A stretch of 64,000 bases of DNA. Origin: Pseudomonas sp. GM48. GTDB lineage: Bacteria > Pseudomonadota > Gammaproteobacteria > Pseudomonadales > Pseudomonadaceae. The notes under the pieces were generated by a model. The model saw only the letters and a program-made list of their open reading frames with translations. It made no database searches and was not told the DNA's origin. Shown one piece after another: positions 43,138 through 52,483 of this stretch. The position numbers and the translations under genes were made by a program. The DNA lies in assembly GCF_000282335.1 (NCBI RefSeq), contig NZ_AKJM01000105.1:1-64000 (forward strand), read 5' to 3'. Within the stretch, counting starts at the first letter, position 1; each line of letters begins with the position of its first letter.

Positions 43138-44328
43138 ATGTCCAGACTTCCATTGGACGGCATTCGTGTCGTTGAAATTTCTCATATGGTGATGGGGCCG
43201 ACCTGCGGGATGATCCTGGGTGACCTCGGTGCCGAGGTGATCAAGATCGAGCCGACCCGGGGCGACGGCACGCGCCGCCTGCTGGGTGCCGGTGCCGGGT
43301 TCTTTCGCACCTTCAACCGCAACAAACAGTGCATTGCCATCGACGTCAACACCCCCCAGGGGCGCGACGCCGTGCTGGAGCTCATCGACACCGCCGACGT
43401 GTTCATCGAGAACTTCAAACCCGGCCGCATGCAGGAACTCGGCTTCGGCTACGTCGCGATTCGTGAGCGCAACCCGCGCATCATTTATGCCTCGCACAAA
43501 GGCTTTCTCAACGGTCCTTACGACAATCGCCTGGCTTTGGATGAGGTGGTGCAGATGATGGCCGGTCTGGCCTACATGACCGGCCCCGTCGGCAGGCCGC
43601 TGCGTGCCGGCAGTTCAGTGAACGACATCATGGGCGGGATGTTCGGTGCCATCGGCGTGCTTGCCGCGCTCAACGACCGCAACGTCACCGGCGTCGGTCG
43701 TGAGGTGCAGAGCGCGCTCTACGAAAACTGCGTATTGCTCGCCGCCCAACATATGCAGCAATACGCCGTGACCGGGCAGGCGGCCGCGCCGATGCCGAAC
43801 CGCATCAGTGCCTGGGCGATCTATGACGTGTTCGAGTTCGCTGGCGGTGAGCAGATGTTCGTCGCTGCCACCGGCGAAGGTCAGTGGAACGCCTTGTGTC
43901 AGTTGCTGGGCCAGACCGCGCTGCTCGACGACCAGACCCTCGCCACCAACAACGACCGGGTGCTGCAACGCCCACGGCTGCTGGCTCACCTGGCTGAAGT
44001 CTTCGCGACCATGGATGCTCAGGCACTGGCGCTACAGCTCGAAGCCCACAGTATTCCATTCGCACCGATTCGTCGCCCGGAAGAGTTGTTTGAAGATCCT
44101 CACCTGCTGCAAAGCGGTGGGCTGGCGAATCTGGAACTTGAAGACGGATCGTTCACTGCCATGCCATTGCTGCCGTTGTCCCTGGATGGCGAACGTCTGC
44201 AACCCCGTCGATCGATTCCACGCATCGGCGAGCACACACACAAGGTTATGCGCGAACTGGGCTACAGCGACGAACACATTGCCGAACTGTGTGCCGCCGG
44301 TGTTCTGAAAACTGATGCTCAGGCCTGA
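43138..44328 (+). CDS. Class III CoA-transferase (CaiB/BaiF)
   Basis: 396 residues, normal length. The N-terminal segment LPLDGIRVVEISHMVMGPTC is typical. Asp163 in RAGSSVNDIMGG is the expected catalytic aspartate. It transfers CoA from a donor such as succinyl-CoA to a carboxylic acid. With the adjacent lyase it forms an activation-cleavage pair. It is 12 bp before the hexapeptide-repeat gene. Confidence 0.92.
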   Translation: MSRLPLDGIRVVEISHMVMGPTCGMILGDLGAEVIKIEPTRGDGTRRLLGAGAGFFRTFNRNKQCIAIDVNTPQGRDAVLELIDTADVFIENFKPGRMQELGFGYVAIRERNPRIIYASHKGFLNGPYDNRLALDEVVQMMAGLAYMTGPVGRPLRAGSSVNDIMGGMFGAIGVLAALNDRNVTGVGREVQSALYENCVLLAAQHMQQYAVTGQAAAPMPNRISAWAIYDVFEFAGGEQMFVAATGEGQWNALCQLLGQTALLDDQTLATNNDRVLQRPRLLAHLAEVFATMDAQALALQLEAHSIPFAPIRRPEELFEDPHLLQSGGLANLELEDGSFTAMPLLPLSLDGERLQPRRSIPRIGEHTHKVMRELGYSDEHIAELCAAGVLKTDAQA

Positions 44329-44340
44329 GGAGGAGCTGCC

Positions 44341-44865
44341 ATGGCTATCTATCGATACGACACGCTTATCCCCGCCATCCACGCCGAAACCTTCGTCGCT
44401 GAAGATGCCACTGTCATCGGCAATGTCACGCTGGAGCAGGGCGTCAGTGTCTGGCCCCAGGCTGTTCTGCGTGGAGACAACGAGCCGATCCGAATTGGTC
44501 AGCACAGCAACGTGCAGGAAGGTGCGGTGTTGCACGCCGACCCCGGATTTGCGCTGACGGTGGGCGAGGGCGTCACCATCGGCCACCAGGCCATGCTGCA
44601 TGGCTGCACTATCGGCGATGGAGCGCTGATCGGGATTCAGGCGGTTGTCCTCAATGGTGCGGTCATCGGCAAGAACTGCCTGGTCGGTGCCGGCGCGATT
44701 GTCACCGAAGGCAAGGTGTTCCCGGACAACTCCCTGGTCCTGGGCGCACCAGCCAAGGTCGTGCGAGAGCTCACACCTGAAGCCATCGCCGGCATGCACA
44801 GTAATGCCCGGGAATATGTGGTCAAGGGTCAGATTTACAGGGACAAATTGGTTCGAATCAGCTAA
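44341..44865 (+). CDS. Gamma-carbonic-anhydrase-like hexapeptide protein (PaaY/CaiE type)
   Basis: 174 residues of left-handed beta-helix hexapeptide repeats (VIGNVTLEQGVSVWPQAVLR, HADPGFALTVGEGVTIGHQA). Metal-ligand histidines are visible at HSNVQEGAVLHAD, IGHQAMLHGC. Proteins of this kind accompany CoA pathways and may act as thioesterases (PaaY-like knowledge). It belongs to the lyase/CoA-transferase operon. Confidence 0.88.
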   Translation: MAIYRYDTLIPAIHAETFVAEDATVIGNVTLEQGVSVWPQAVLRGDNEPIRIGQHSNVQEGAVLHADPGFALTVGEGVTIGHQAMLHGCTIGDGALIGIQAVVLNGAVIGKNCLVGAGAIVTEGKVFPDNSLVLGAPAKVVRELTPEAIAGMHSNAREYVVKGQIYRDKLVRIS

Positions 44866-44932
44866 ACCCGTCGGGCCGGGTCCTTGACGGACGTGGCCTC
44901 TCTCCAATAATTACAACAATGGAGAAACACTC

Positions 44933-46249
44933 ATGGTTGCCATGACTGGTGATATCGCGCTTGCGCGCAACGAAGAAACGATCAACGAGCTGTTGCTGTA
45001 TCGGCGCGTGGCTTGGCGCATCATGCCACTGGCCATTATCTGTTTTCTGTTCTCCTATTTTGACCGGATCAACATCAGCTTCGCCAAGACCCAGATGCAA
45101 CATGAACTGGGTTTGACCGACGCTGCGTATGGTCTGGCCGCGAGCATGTTTTTCTTTGGCTACGTGCTGTTCGAAGTGCCCAGCAGCCTGGGTCTCAAGC
45201 GCTACGGGGCGCCGGCCTGGATCTGCCGGATCATGATCTCCTGGGGGCTGGCGACGGCGGCATTGATGTTTGCCTACACCCAGTACACCCTGTATTTCCT
45301 GCGTTTTCTGATCGGCGTCATGGAAGCCGGTTTCGGCCCGGCGATCCTGTTTTACCTGGCGTGCTGGTTCCCCAAGAAGCACCTGGCGAAGATGAATGGC
45401 CTGTGGTTCCTCGCGGTACCCCTGGCGGGGGCCGTCGGTGGGCCGGCGGCGGGAATCCTGTTGGGCACGATGGATGGGGTGTTCGGCCTTGCCGGCTGGC
45501 ACTGGTTGTTCCTGATGTCCGGGTTGCCCTGTGTGGTGCTGGGCCTGCTGGTGCTGTGGAAACTGGACCGGGACATTGAATCGGCCAAATGGTTGAGTCG
45601 TGGCGAGAAGGACCTGCTGGCGGCCAATCTGGCCCATGACAAAGTCAACCAGAAGCCGGTGTTGGGATCGTTGTGGCGGGTGTTGTTGACCCGGGAGGTC
45701 GCGATCATGGCGTTCATCTACTTCGTCATCAAGACCGCTTCCTATGGTCTCAACTTCTGGATGCCGCACCTGATCAAATCCTCCGGCGTGCAAAGTCTGT
45801 TCTGGGTCGGGATGCTTTCGGCGCTGCCGTACATCGTGGCGTGCATTGGCATGATCTGGCTGACCCGGCGCTCCGATCGTACCGGCGAACGTAAAACCTA
45901 TCTTGTGTTGTGCTTGATGGCCGCCGCCGTCGGTTATCTGTTGGCCTGTCTGTTCTCCGATTCGTCCTGGGCCATGATGGCTGCGCTGGTACTAGCAACC
46001 GCTGGCACGTTCATCGCCATTCCGATCTTCTGGACGATTCCCCAATCAACCTTCTCGGGCCTGGCGATTGCTACCGGGACGGCTGCGATCAACTCCATCG
46101 GTCAACTGAGTGGCATGGTCGCTCCGGTGATGGTGGGCAAGATCAACGATGTAACCGGGAGCACCTACATGGGAATGCTCTCTATTGCACCGCTGATTGT
46201 GATCGCCTGTGTCATCGTCATGCGCTACGTCAAGAACCCAAAATCCTGA
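44933..46249 (+). CDS. MFS permease, anion:cation symporter type
   Basis: 438 residues with 12 hydrophobic helices. The segment LFSYFDRINISFAKTQM after helix 1 is typical of the ACS (phthalate/tartrate/hexuronate) subfamily. ATG 44933 follows ATGGAGAAACACTC. Its place behind the CoA-transferase and before an OprD porin suggests import of the organic acid used by the cluster. Confidence 0.9.
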   Translation: MVAMTGDIALARNEETINELLLYRRVAWRIMPLAIICFLFSYFDRINISFAKTQMQHELGLTDAAYGLAASMFFFGYVLFEVPSSLGLKRYGAPAWICRIMISWGLATAALMFAYTQYTLYFLRFLIGVMEAGFGPAILFYLACWFPKKHLAKMNGLWFLAVPLAGAVGGPAAGILLGTMDGVFGLAGWHWLFLMSGLPCVVLGLLVLWKLDRDIESAKWLSRGEKDLLAANLAHDKVNQKPVLGSLWRVLLTREVAIMAFIYFVIKTASYGLNFWMPHLIKSSGVQSLFWVGMLSALPYIVACIGMIWLTRRSDRTGERKTYLVLCLMAAAVGYLLACLFSDSSWAMMAALVLATAGTFIAIPIFWTIPQSTFSGLAIATGTAAINSIGQLSGMVAPVMVGKINDVTGSTYMGMLSIAPLIVIACVIVMRYVKNPKS

Positions 46250-46303
46250 CGCAACGGCTCAGCGCTTTTCACTCCTGACAACAAGAATAAGACAGGCACA
46301 AAC

Positions 46304-47590
46304 ATGACTTTTTTGACCACCTGGCGGGCATCGCTGATGCTCGCGACGCTTTGCTGCGCTTCTCATTCGGCGGTTTATGCAGGTTTACTCGATGATGGAA
46401 AAGGCAGTCTGGAACTGCGTAACTTCTACTTTGATCGTGATTTCCATGGTGATTCCGCCACCCAGTCCCGGCGTGACGAATGGGCCCAAGGCTTTATGTT
46501 GAAGTTGCAATCCGGTTTTACACCAGGCCCGGTGGGTTTTGGTCTGGATGCTGTTGGAATGCTGGGGATCAAGCTCGACTCCAGTCCGGATCGCTCCGGT
46601 ACCGGGCTGTTGCCACGCGGTGCGGACAAGCGCGCTGTCGATGAGTATTCGAAGGCCGTTGGCACAATCAAGGCCAGGTTCTCGCAGACGGAGGGTCGAG
46701 TGGGTGGCCTCAGTCCTCTGCTCCCATTGCTGGCTTCCAACTACAGCCGGTTGTTCCCGCAGTGGTTCAACGGCGCCCAAGTGGTGAGCAAGGATCTGAA
46801 CGATTTTACCTTCACGTTCCTGGAGGTCGATTCCACCAAACTACGTGACTCTACTGATTTCGAAGACCTAACGGCGATGGCACAGCAGGGTGCTTACTCG
46901 ACAACCGTCACCAGTGATCGGTTGTATTACGCGGGGGTTGACTATCAGCCGCTGAAGAACCTGACGTTGAGCTTGCACACCAGCCAGCTTGAGGACCTGT
47001 TTCAGCGTAATTTCGCCGGATTCAAATACAAGACCGGGGTGGGGCCGGGTGAAGCGTTCACTGAGTGGCGTTACTTCTCCGCCAAGGAACAAGGCCGAGA
47101 CTTACTTGGCAAGGTCGATAACCGAACCTTGAGCACCAACTTCGGTTATTCGATCAAGGGACACACCTTCAGTGGTGGCTACCAGAAAGTAAGCGGAGAT
47201 ACCGCTTACGCCTATGTGGGGGGCACTGACACCTATCTGTTCAGCGAGCAGCAGATCAGTACATTCGCATTGGCAAATGAACGCGCCTGGATGTTGCGCT
47301 ATGACTACGATTTTGCCGCACTTGGAGTTCCTGGACTGACCTTCAATGTGCGTTACGTGAAGGGCGATCTGGTAGACCCGGCGAATATCAGCAGCGTCAA
47401 GGCCAGAGCCTTGCGGGCCTCGGGCGAGGAGGGTGAAGAATGGGAGCGAACGACCGACCTCAGCTACGTCATCCAGTCAGGCACTTTCAAAAACGTGTCG
47501 CTGCGTTGGCGTAACGCGACCATGCGCTCGAACTTCGCTGATGCGGCTGATGAAAACCGCGTCATCGTCGGCTACACCTTCGCGTTTTAG
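46304..47590 (+). CDS. OprD-family outer-membrane porin
   Basis: 428 residues with signal peptide (MTFLTTWRASLMLATLCCAS..., cleavage near VYA). The mature start GLLDDGKGSLELRNFYFDRD, RRDEWAQGFMLKLQSGFT and the end VIVGYTFAF are OprD hallmarks. It probably carries the same carboxylate as the MFS permease across the outer membrane. Confidence 0.92.
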   Translation: MTFLTTWRASLMLATLCCASHSAVYAGLLDDGKGSLELRNFYFDRDFHGDSATQSRRDEWAQGFMLKLQSGFTPGPVGFGLDAVGMLGIKLDSSPDRSGTGLLPRGADKRAVDEYSKAVGTIKARFSQTEGRVGGLSPLLPLLASNYSRLFPQWFNGAQVVSKDLNDFTFTFLEVDSTKLRDSTDFEDLTAMAQQGAYSTTVTSDRLYYAGVDYQPLKNLTLSLHTSQLEDLFQRNFAGFKYKTGVGPGEAFTEWRYFSAKEQGRDLLGKVDNRTLSTNFGYSIKGHTFSGGYQKVSGDTAYAYVGGTDTYLFSEQQISTFALANERAWMLRYDYDFAALGVPGLTFNVRYVKGDLVDPANISSVKARALRASGEEGEEWERTTDLSYVIQSGTFKNVSLRWRNATMRSNFADAADENRVIVGYTFAF

Positions 47591-47745
47591 CCAACAAAGA
47601 TTGGGGTTCTCATGCGGTTTCTTGGTCTGCAACTGATCTACGGTGATTTTCTCGCGCGCAGTGTGCGGGGAATCCCTTGCGCGCCTCCTGCGGGAAAGTG
47701 AACCCAGCGTTTCACCTCACTTTCAGCAATTGCAGGAATTTGAAC

Positions 47746-48822
47746 ATGACTGACCTCTATGAAAACCCAATGGGCCTGATGGGCTTTGAATTCATCGAAT
47801 TCGCCTCCCCCACCCCGGGTGCGCTTGAACCGGTGTTCCAGATCATGGGCTTTACCAAAGTCGCTAATCACCGGTCCAAGAACGTGTCGTTGTACCGCCA
47901 GGGCGGGATCAACATCATCCTCAACAACGAACCCAATAGCGAAGCGTTGTACTTCGCGGCGGAGCACGGTCCATCGGTATGCGGCATGGCCTTTCGGGTC
48001 AAGGATTCACAGAAAGCCTACCAACGTGCCCTTGAGCAGGGGGCGCAACCGATCGAAATCGCCACTGGACCGATGGAGTTGCGGTTGCCGGCAATCAAGG
48101 GCATCGGTGGCGCACCGCTTTACCTGATCGATCGTTTTGGCGAGGGTACGTCAATCTACGATATCGACTTCCTGTTCATCGAGGGTGTAGATCGCAACCC
48201 GGTCGGTGCTGGCCTGAAATTCATCGATCACCTGACCCATAACGTCTATCGCGGTCGCATGGCTTACTGGGCAAATTTCTATGAGAAGCTGTTCAACTTC
48301 CGCGAGATTCGCTACTTCGACATCAAGGGCGAATACACCGGTCTGACCTCCAAAGCGATGACCGCACCAGATGGCATGATCCGCATTCCATTGAACGAAG
48401 AATCGTCCAAAGGGGCGGGGCAGATCGAAGAGTTCCTGATGCAGTTCAACGGCGAGGGCATCCAGCACGTTGCGTTCTTCACCGAGGATCTGATTAAAAC
48501 CTGGGACGCATTGAAAGCCATGGGCATGCGGTTCATGACCGCGCCACCGGAAACCTACTACGAGATGCTGCAAGGCCGCTTGCCGGATCACGGTGAGCCT
48601 GAGCAGGAGCTACGCTCGCGAGGCATTCTGCTGGATGGCACATCAGAGGGGGGCAGTCGGCGCTTGTTGTTGCAAATCTTCTCGGAAACGCTGATGGGCC
48701 CGGTGTTCTTCGAGTTCATCCAGCGCAAAGGCGATGATGGTTTCGGTGAAGGCAACTTCAAGGCGTTGTTTGAGTCGATCGAGCGTGACCAGGTGCGACG
48801 TGGAGTATTGATGGCGGACTAA
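47746..48822 (+). CDS. hpd: 4-hydroxyphenylpyruvate dioxygenase
   Basis: 358 residues from ATG 47746 after CAGGAATTTGAAC, the same length as the P. fluorescens enzyme. It converts 4-hydroxyphenylpyruvate to homogentisate in tyrosine breakdown. The iron ligands are His162 (DHLTHNVYRG), His241 (GIQHVAFF) and Glu323 (VFFEFIQRKGDDGFGEGNFK). Upstream in-frame sequence to 47677 is unlikely to be translated. It lies 82 bp before hmgA. Confidence 0.97.
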   Translation: MTDLYENPMGLMGFEFIEFASPTPGALEPVFQIMGFTKVANHRSKNVSLYRQGGINIILNNEPNSEALYFAAEHGPSVCGMAFRVKDSQKAYQRALEQGAQPIEIATGPMELRLPAIKGIGGAPLYLIDRFGEGTSIYDIDFLFIEGVDRNPVGAGLKFIDHLTHNVYRGRMAYWANFYEKLFNFREIRYFDIKGEYTGLTSKAMTAPDGMIRIPLNEESSKGAGQIEEFLMQFNGEGIQHVAFFTEDLIKTWDALKAMGMRFMTAPPETYYEMLQGRLPDHGEPEQELRSRGILLDGTSEGGSRRLLLQIFSETLMGPVFFEFIQRKGDDGFGEGNFKALFESIERDQVRRGVLMAD

Positions 48823-48904
48823 CGCCTCAATCACCTGAAAGCCACTCCCATCCACGATCCCAAGAAACCTGACATGGCGTCGGGTTTCTTGCGCAGAGGT
48901 CGAC

Positions 48905-50299
48905 ATGTTTACATCTTCTTCTTCAGAAACACTCGAATATCAAAATGGTTTCGGCAACGAATTCAGTAGCGAAGCCCTGCCGTGTGCCTTGCCCATCGGC
49001 AAAAACTCACCGCAGAAACCTCCATTGGGGCTGTACGGAGAATTGTTTTCCGGTACTGCATTCACAGTTCCTCGCAGTGAGTCGCGTCGTACGTGGCTGT
49101 ACCGGATAAAACCCTCAGCTACCCACCCACAGTATCAACGTTTGTCACATCAAATTACTGGTCAGACGCTCGGGCAGGTGACGCCTAACCGATTGCGTTG
49201 GGATCCACTCGAATTACCTGCGTCTTTGACAGACTTCATTGATGGTCTGGTCTTGTTCGCTGCTACAGCCGCAGCCGAGCAAGTTTCCGGGATATCCATT
49301 TATCTGTATGCCGCTAACGCTTCCATGGACCGAGCGTTCTTCAACGCTGATGGAGAGTGGCTTGTCGTTCCCCAACAAGGGCGCCTGCGTATTATCACCG
49401 AGCTCGGAGTGCTTGAGGTCGAGCCGCAGGAAATTGCAGTACTGCCACGTGGTTTGAAATTCAGCGTCCAGTTACTCGATGAAGCCGCCCGTGGTTACGT
49501 TTGTGAGAACCATGGTTGTGCCTTGCGCCTTCCTGAGCTGGGACCGATTGGTAGTAATGGTTTAGCGAATCCAAGGGATTTTCAAACACCCGTCGCCCGA
49601 TTCGAAGATAGCGATCAACCGATGCTGTTGGTGCAAAAATTTCTCGGCGAGTTGTGGGTGACGCAGCTCGACCATTCGCCCTTTGATGTAGTCGCCTGGC
49701 ATGGGAACAACGTGCCATACAAGTATGATCTGCGCCGTTTCAACACTATTGGAACGATCAGCTTTGATCATCCTGACCCCTCAATTTTTACTGTGCTGAC
49801 CGCACCAGGGGTCGTCACTGGCCAGGCGAACGTTGATTTTGTGATTTTTCCTCCACGCTGGATGGTGGCCGAAAACACTTTTCGACCACCATGGTTTCAT
49901 CGCAACCTGATGAACGAATTCATGGGCCTTATCGAGGGGGCTTACGACGCCAAGGCCGAGGGGTTCATGCCGGGGGGAGTATCCCTGCATAACTGCATGA
50001 GCGCACATGGACCGGACAATGCAACAACGCAAAACGCCATCGCCGTCGATCTTGCACCGCATAGGATTGATCAAACCATGGCTTTCATGTTCGAGGCGGG
50101 TACCGTGTTGCGGCCTTCGCGTCATGCGCTTCAGTCCCCTCAGTTGCAAGCGGACTACGACGATTGCTGGTCCGGGATGGCGAAGATGTTTTCCTCTAAA
50201 TCCTCAGAGGAGGGTAGTGATACGAAGGCAATGAATCCGCTGACTCCTCCTCTGCTGACCATCGAGCGCTATTTAGAAAGCGTCAAGCGAGAAGGTTGA
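48905..50299 (+). CDS. hmgA: Homogentisate 1,2-dioxygenase, with extended C-terminus
   Basis: 464 residues. It opens homogentisate to maleylacetoacetate. YQNGFGNEFSSEALP starts the family fold. FPPRWMVAENTFRPPWFHRN and EFMGLIEGAYDAK carry the iron-ligand region. Family members end near WSGMAKMF, at about residue 430. Here about 30 more residues follow (SSKSSEEGSD... to KREG), which I do not recognise. The isomerase and fumarylacetoacetase genes that normally follow are missing. Confidence 0.94.
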   Translation: MFTSSSSETLEYQNGFGNEFSSEALPCALPIGKNSPQKPPLGLYGELFSGTAFTVPRSESRRTWLYRIKPSATHPQYQRLSHQITGQTLGQVTPNRLRWDPLELPASLTDFIDGLVLFAATAAAEQVSGISIYLYAANASMDRAFFNADGEWLVVPQQGRLRIITELGVLEVEPQEIAVLPRGLKFSVQLLDEAARGYVCENHGCALRLPELGPIGSNGLANPRDFQTPVARFEDSDQPMLLVQKFLGELWVTQLDHSPFDVVAWHGNNVPYKYDLRRFNTIGTISFDHPDPSIFTVLTAPGVVTGQANVDFVIFPPRWMVAENTFRPPWFHRNLMNEFMGLIEGAYDAKAEGFMPGGVSLHNCMSAHGPDNATTQNAIAVDLAPHRIDQTMAFMFEAGTVLRPSRHALQSPQLQADYDDCWSGMAKMFSSKSSEEGSDTKAMNPLTPPLLTIERYLESVKREG

Positions 50300-50474
50300 C
50301 CTTTCAGTTAATGCTGAAACAGATCTGGTCAATGCGCTGAAGGTTGAGGATGGACGCGGTTTCACATTAGCTGAAGGCGGCCTGGACAATGTCGAGGCCA
50401 CCAAGGCAGCGTTGGACATCATGGAAGGCTCGGAGGAAGCTTCCAAACGACGTCTTGATAAATACCACTTCTAA
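50277..50474 (+). pseudogene. Orphan C-terminal coding remnant behind hmgA
   Basis: A frame open between the stop at 50274 and TAA at 50472 encodes about 65 residues with good protein composition (LVNALKVEDGRGFTLAEGGL, then EATKAALDIMEGSEEASKRR). There is no start codon before an internal ATG, and it overlaps the hmgA end in another frame. It looks like the tail of a lost gene. I cannot name the family. It suggests a deletion behind hmgA. Confidence 0.45.
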
Positions 50475-50582
50475 CACGACTCATACTGCCACCAGGCACC
50501 GCATCGAAATGGTGCCGCAGGCGCTGGTGCGTATAACAGTGCTGCATTTGATGAGCGACCGGGTCGGCCGGTCGCCGGCGTG

Positions 50583-51635
50583 TCAGATGGTCGCCAGATC
50601 AATGACAAAGCGATACTTGACGTCGCTCTTCTGCATGCGTTTGAAGGCAGTTTCAATATCCTGCATTTCGATCATTTCGACTTCTGAGGTGATGCCGTGC
50701 TGCGCGCAAAAGTCGAGCATTTCCTGAGTTTCGGCAATGCCTCCAATCAGAGAGCCAGCCAACTGGCGGCGTTGGAAGATCAAGTTGGCCACCCCCGGAG
50801 ATGGGTGCGGGCTATCGGGGACTCCGACCATCGTCATCGTTCCATCGCGCTTGAGCAAGGTCATGAAAGCATCGAGGTCATGGGGCGCTGCCACAGTATT
50901 GAGAATGAAATCGAAACTTTTGCTGTGAGCTGCCATTTCATCGGCGTTGCGTGAGACAACCACCTCATCAGCGCCTAACTCCAGTGCTGCTTGCACCTTG
51001 TTAGGAGAGGTAGTGAATGCAACGACATGCGCCCCCATTGCGTGGGCCAACTTCACACCCATATGGCCCAAACCACCGATGCCGACAATGCCTACCTTCT
51101 TGCCTGGACCCGCTTTCCAATGGCGTAACGGAGACCAGGTGGTAATACCGGCGCACAAGAGTGGCGCAACGGCTGCTAATTCGGATTCATGATGCGTGAT
51201 CTTCAGAACAAAATGCTCATCAACCGTAATACCGTCGGCGTAGCCACCATAGGTGTTCTCGCCGCTGCCATCGAGCCACCCGTTGTAGGTCTGTTGCCAG
51301 CCATGAGGGCCTTCGCAGTATTGCTCCAGGCCATCGTCGCACGAGTCACAATGACGACAGCTTCCGACCATGCAACCAACGCCGACGATGTCGCCGATCT
51401 TGTGGTTGGAGACTGCGCCACCGATGGCACTCACCCGACCTATGATCTCGTGGCCCGGTACCAGTGGATAACGCATGCCCGGCCACTCGCCGCGAGCCGC
51501 ATGTAAATCGGAGTGGCACACGCCACAGTAGAGGATGTCGATCGCTACATCACTGCTACCAACAGCGCGACGACTGATCACGGTAGGCGCGAGCGGCGTG
51601 GTGGGTGATTGCGCTGCATAGACTTTGGTTTGCAT
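50583..51635 (-). CDS. Zinc-dependent alcohol dehydrogenase (CAD/YahK-like)
   Basis: 350 residues from ATG 51635. Catalytic zinc ligands are in YCGVCHSDLH and PGHEIIG. Structural zinc cysteines are in GSCRHCDSCDDGLEQYC. The NADP loop is GIGGLGHMGVKLA. It reduces aldehydes or oxidises alcohols; the substrate is open. It is 108 bp downstream of the SDR gene on the same strand, and both are divergent from a LysR gene. Confidence 0.92.
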   Translation of the reverse strand: MQTKVYAAQSPTTPLAPTVISRRAVGSSDVAIDILYCGVCHSDLHAARGEWPGMRYPLVPGHEIIGRVSAIGGAVSNHKIGDIVGVGCMVGSCRHCDSCDDGLEQYCEGPHGWQQTYNGWLDGSGENTYGGYADGITVDEHFVLKITHHESELAAVAPLLCAGITTWSPLRHWKAGPGKKVGIVGIGGLGHMGVKLAHAMGAHVVAFTTSPNKVQAALELGADEVVVSRNADEMAAHSKSFDFILNTVAAPHDLDAFMTLLKRDGTMTMVGVPDSPHPSPGVANLIFQRRQLAGSLIGGIAETQEMLDFCAQHGITSEVEMIEMQDIETAFKRMQKSDVKYRFVIDLATI

Positions 51636-51743
51636 AGTGTTTTTCCGTTGAGAGCGGTGAATTGAAGTGACTTGCACGAGCGTCAGCGGGATATCGCCGC
51701 GCCGTAACGGGCATGGAGGAGGTGCCACACCCGGTTTCATCAA

Positions 51744-52397
51744 TCAGCCGGCATACGTCACTTCTGCGGTCCAAGACTCTTTTGGCTGGCTGTGCAGCGT
51801 CCAGAATGCTTCAGCAACGCCCACAGCTTCCGCTGAGTTGGGTTCGACGAACGTGGCCACCGTAACGCTGGCTACATGTACGCCACGGGCTTTACTCGGT
51901 TCGAACAGCGCCATGGATAAGGCTCGTATTCCCGCTTTGCCCAGGCTCAGGGATAGGTAATCAGGATGAGGTGCAACCCCAAACCCACCGCCGGTCAACA
52001 AGATGGTGCCGTTGCCACGGGTGATCATTTGAGGCATGGCGGCCTTCGCCGCAGCCAGTGCGCCACCAATGTTTACTGCGAGGTCACTGGAGAAGGTGTC
52101 GGACGGTTGGTCGGCGAGAGTCGCCTGACGGATGTTGGCGGCGTTGTAGTGCAGCACGTCCAGAGGGCCATGCTCTGATTCGACGTCCGCAATTAACTCG
52201 GCAATGTTTGTCGCATTGCTGGCGTCCACTGCGCGGACTTGCGCCACGTAGCCCATTGCGTTCAGGAGACCGGCGAGCTTGTGGGTCTTTTCCAGGTTCC
52301 GCGCGCTGAGGATCACACGAAAGCCTTCGCGGGCGAAACGCTGGGCAGTGGCGAAGCCAATGCCTGGGCCGGTACCAATGCTAAGGAAGGTTTTCAT
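51744..52397 (-). CDS. Short-chain dehydrogenase-like protein with atypical active site
   Basis: 217 residues. The NAD(P) loop is GTGPGIGFATAQRFA (about 8-22), and HYNAANIRQATL stands for the NNAG motif. At the YxxxK position the sequence reads LSLGKAG, so the Tyr four residues before the Lys is replaced by Leu. The nearest Tyr is two to three residues further out. It may be inactive or use a shifted Tyr. First gene of the SDR-ADH pair. Confidence 0.85.
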   Translation of the reverse strand: MKTFLSIGTGPGIGFATAQRFAREGFRVILSARNLEKTHKLAGLLNAMGYVAQVRAVDASNATNIAELIADVESEHGPLDVLHYNAANIRQATLADQPSDTFSSDLAVNIGGALAAAKAAMPQMITRGNGTILLTGGGFGVAPHPDYLSLSLGKAGIRALSMALFEPSKARGVHVASVTVATFVEPNSAEAVGVAEAFWTLHSQPKESWTAEVTYAG

Positions 52398-52483
52398 CTG
52401 TTTGTCCTATTCGGGAGGTCTATTTCCGAAAAAGGCTAACAGATGCAAAATGAGAGATAATTATGAAAAGATGAAGAACTATC

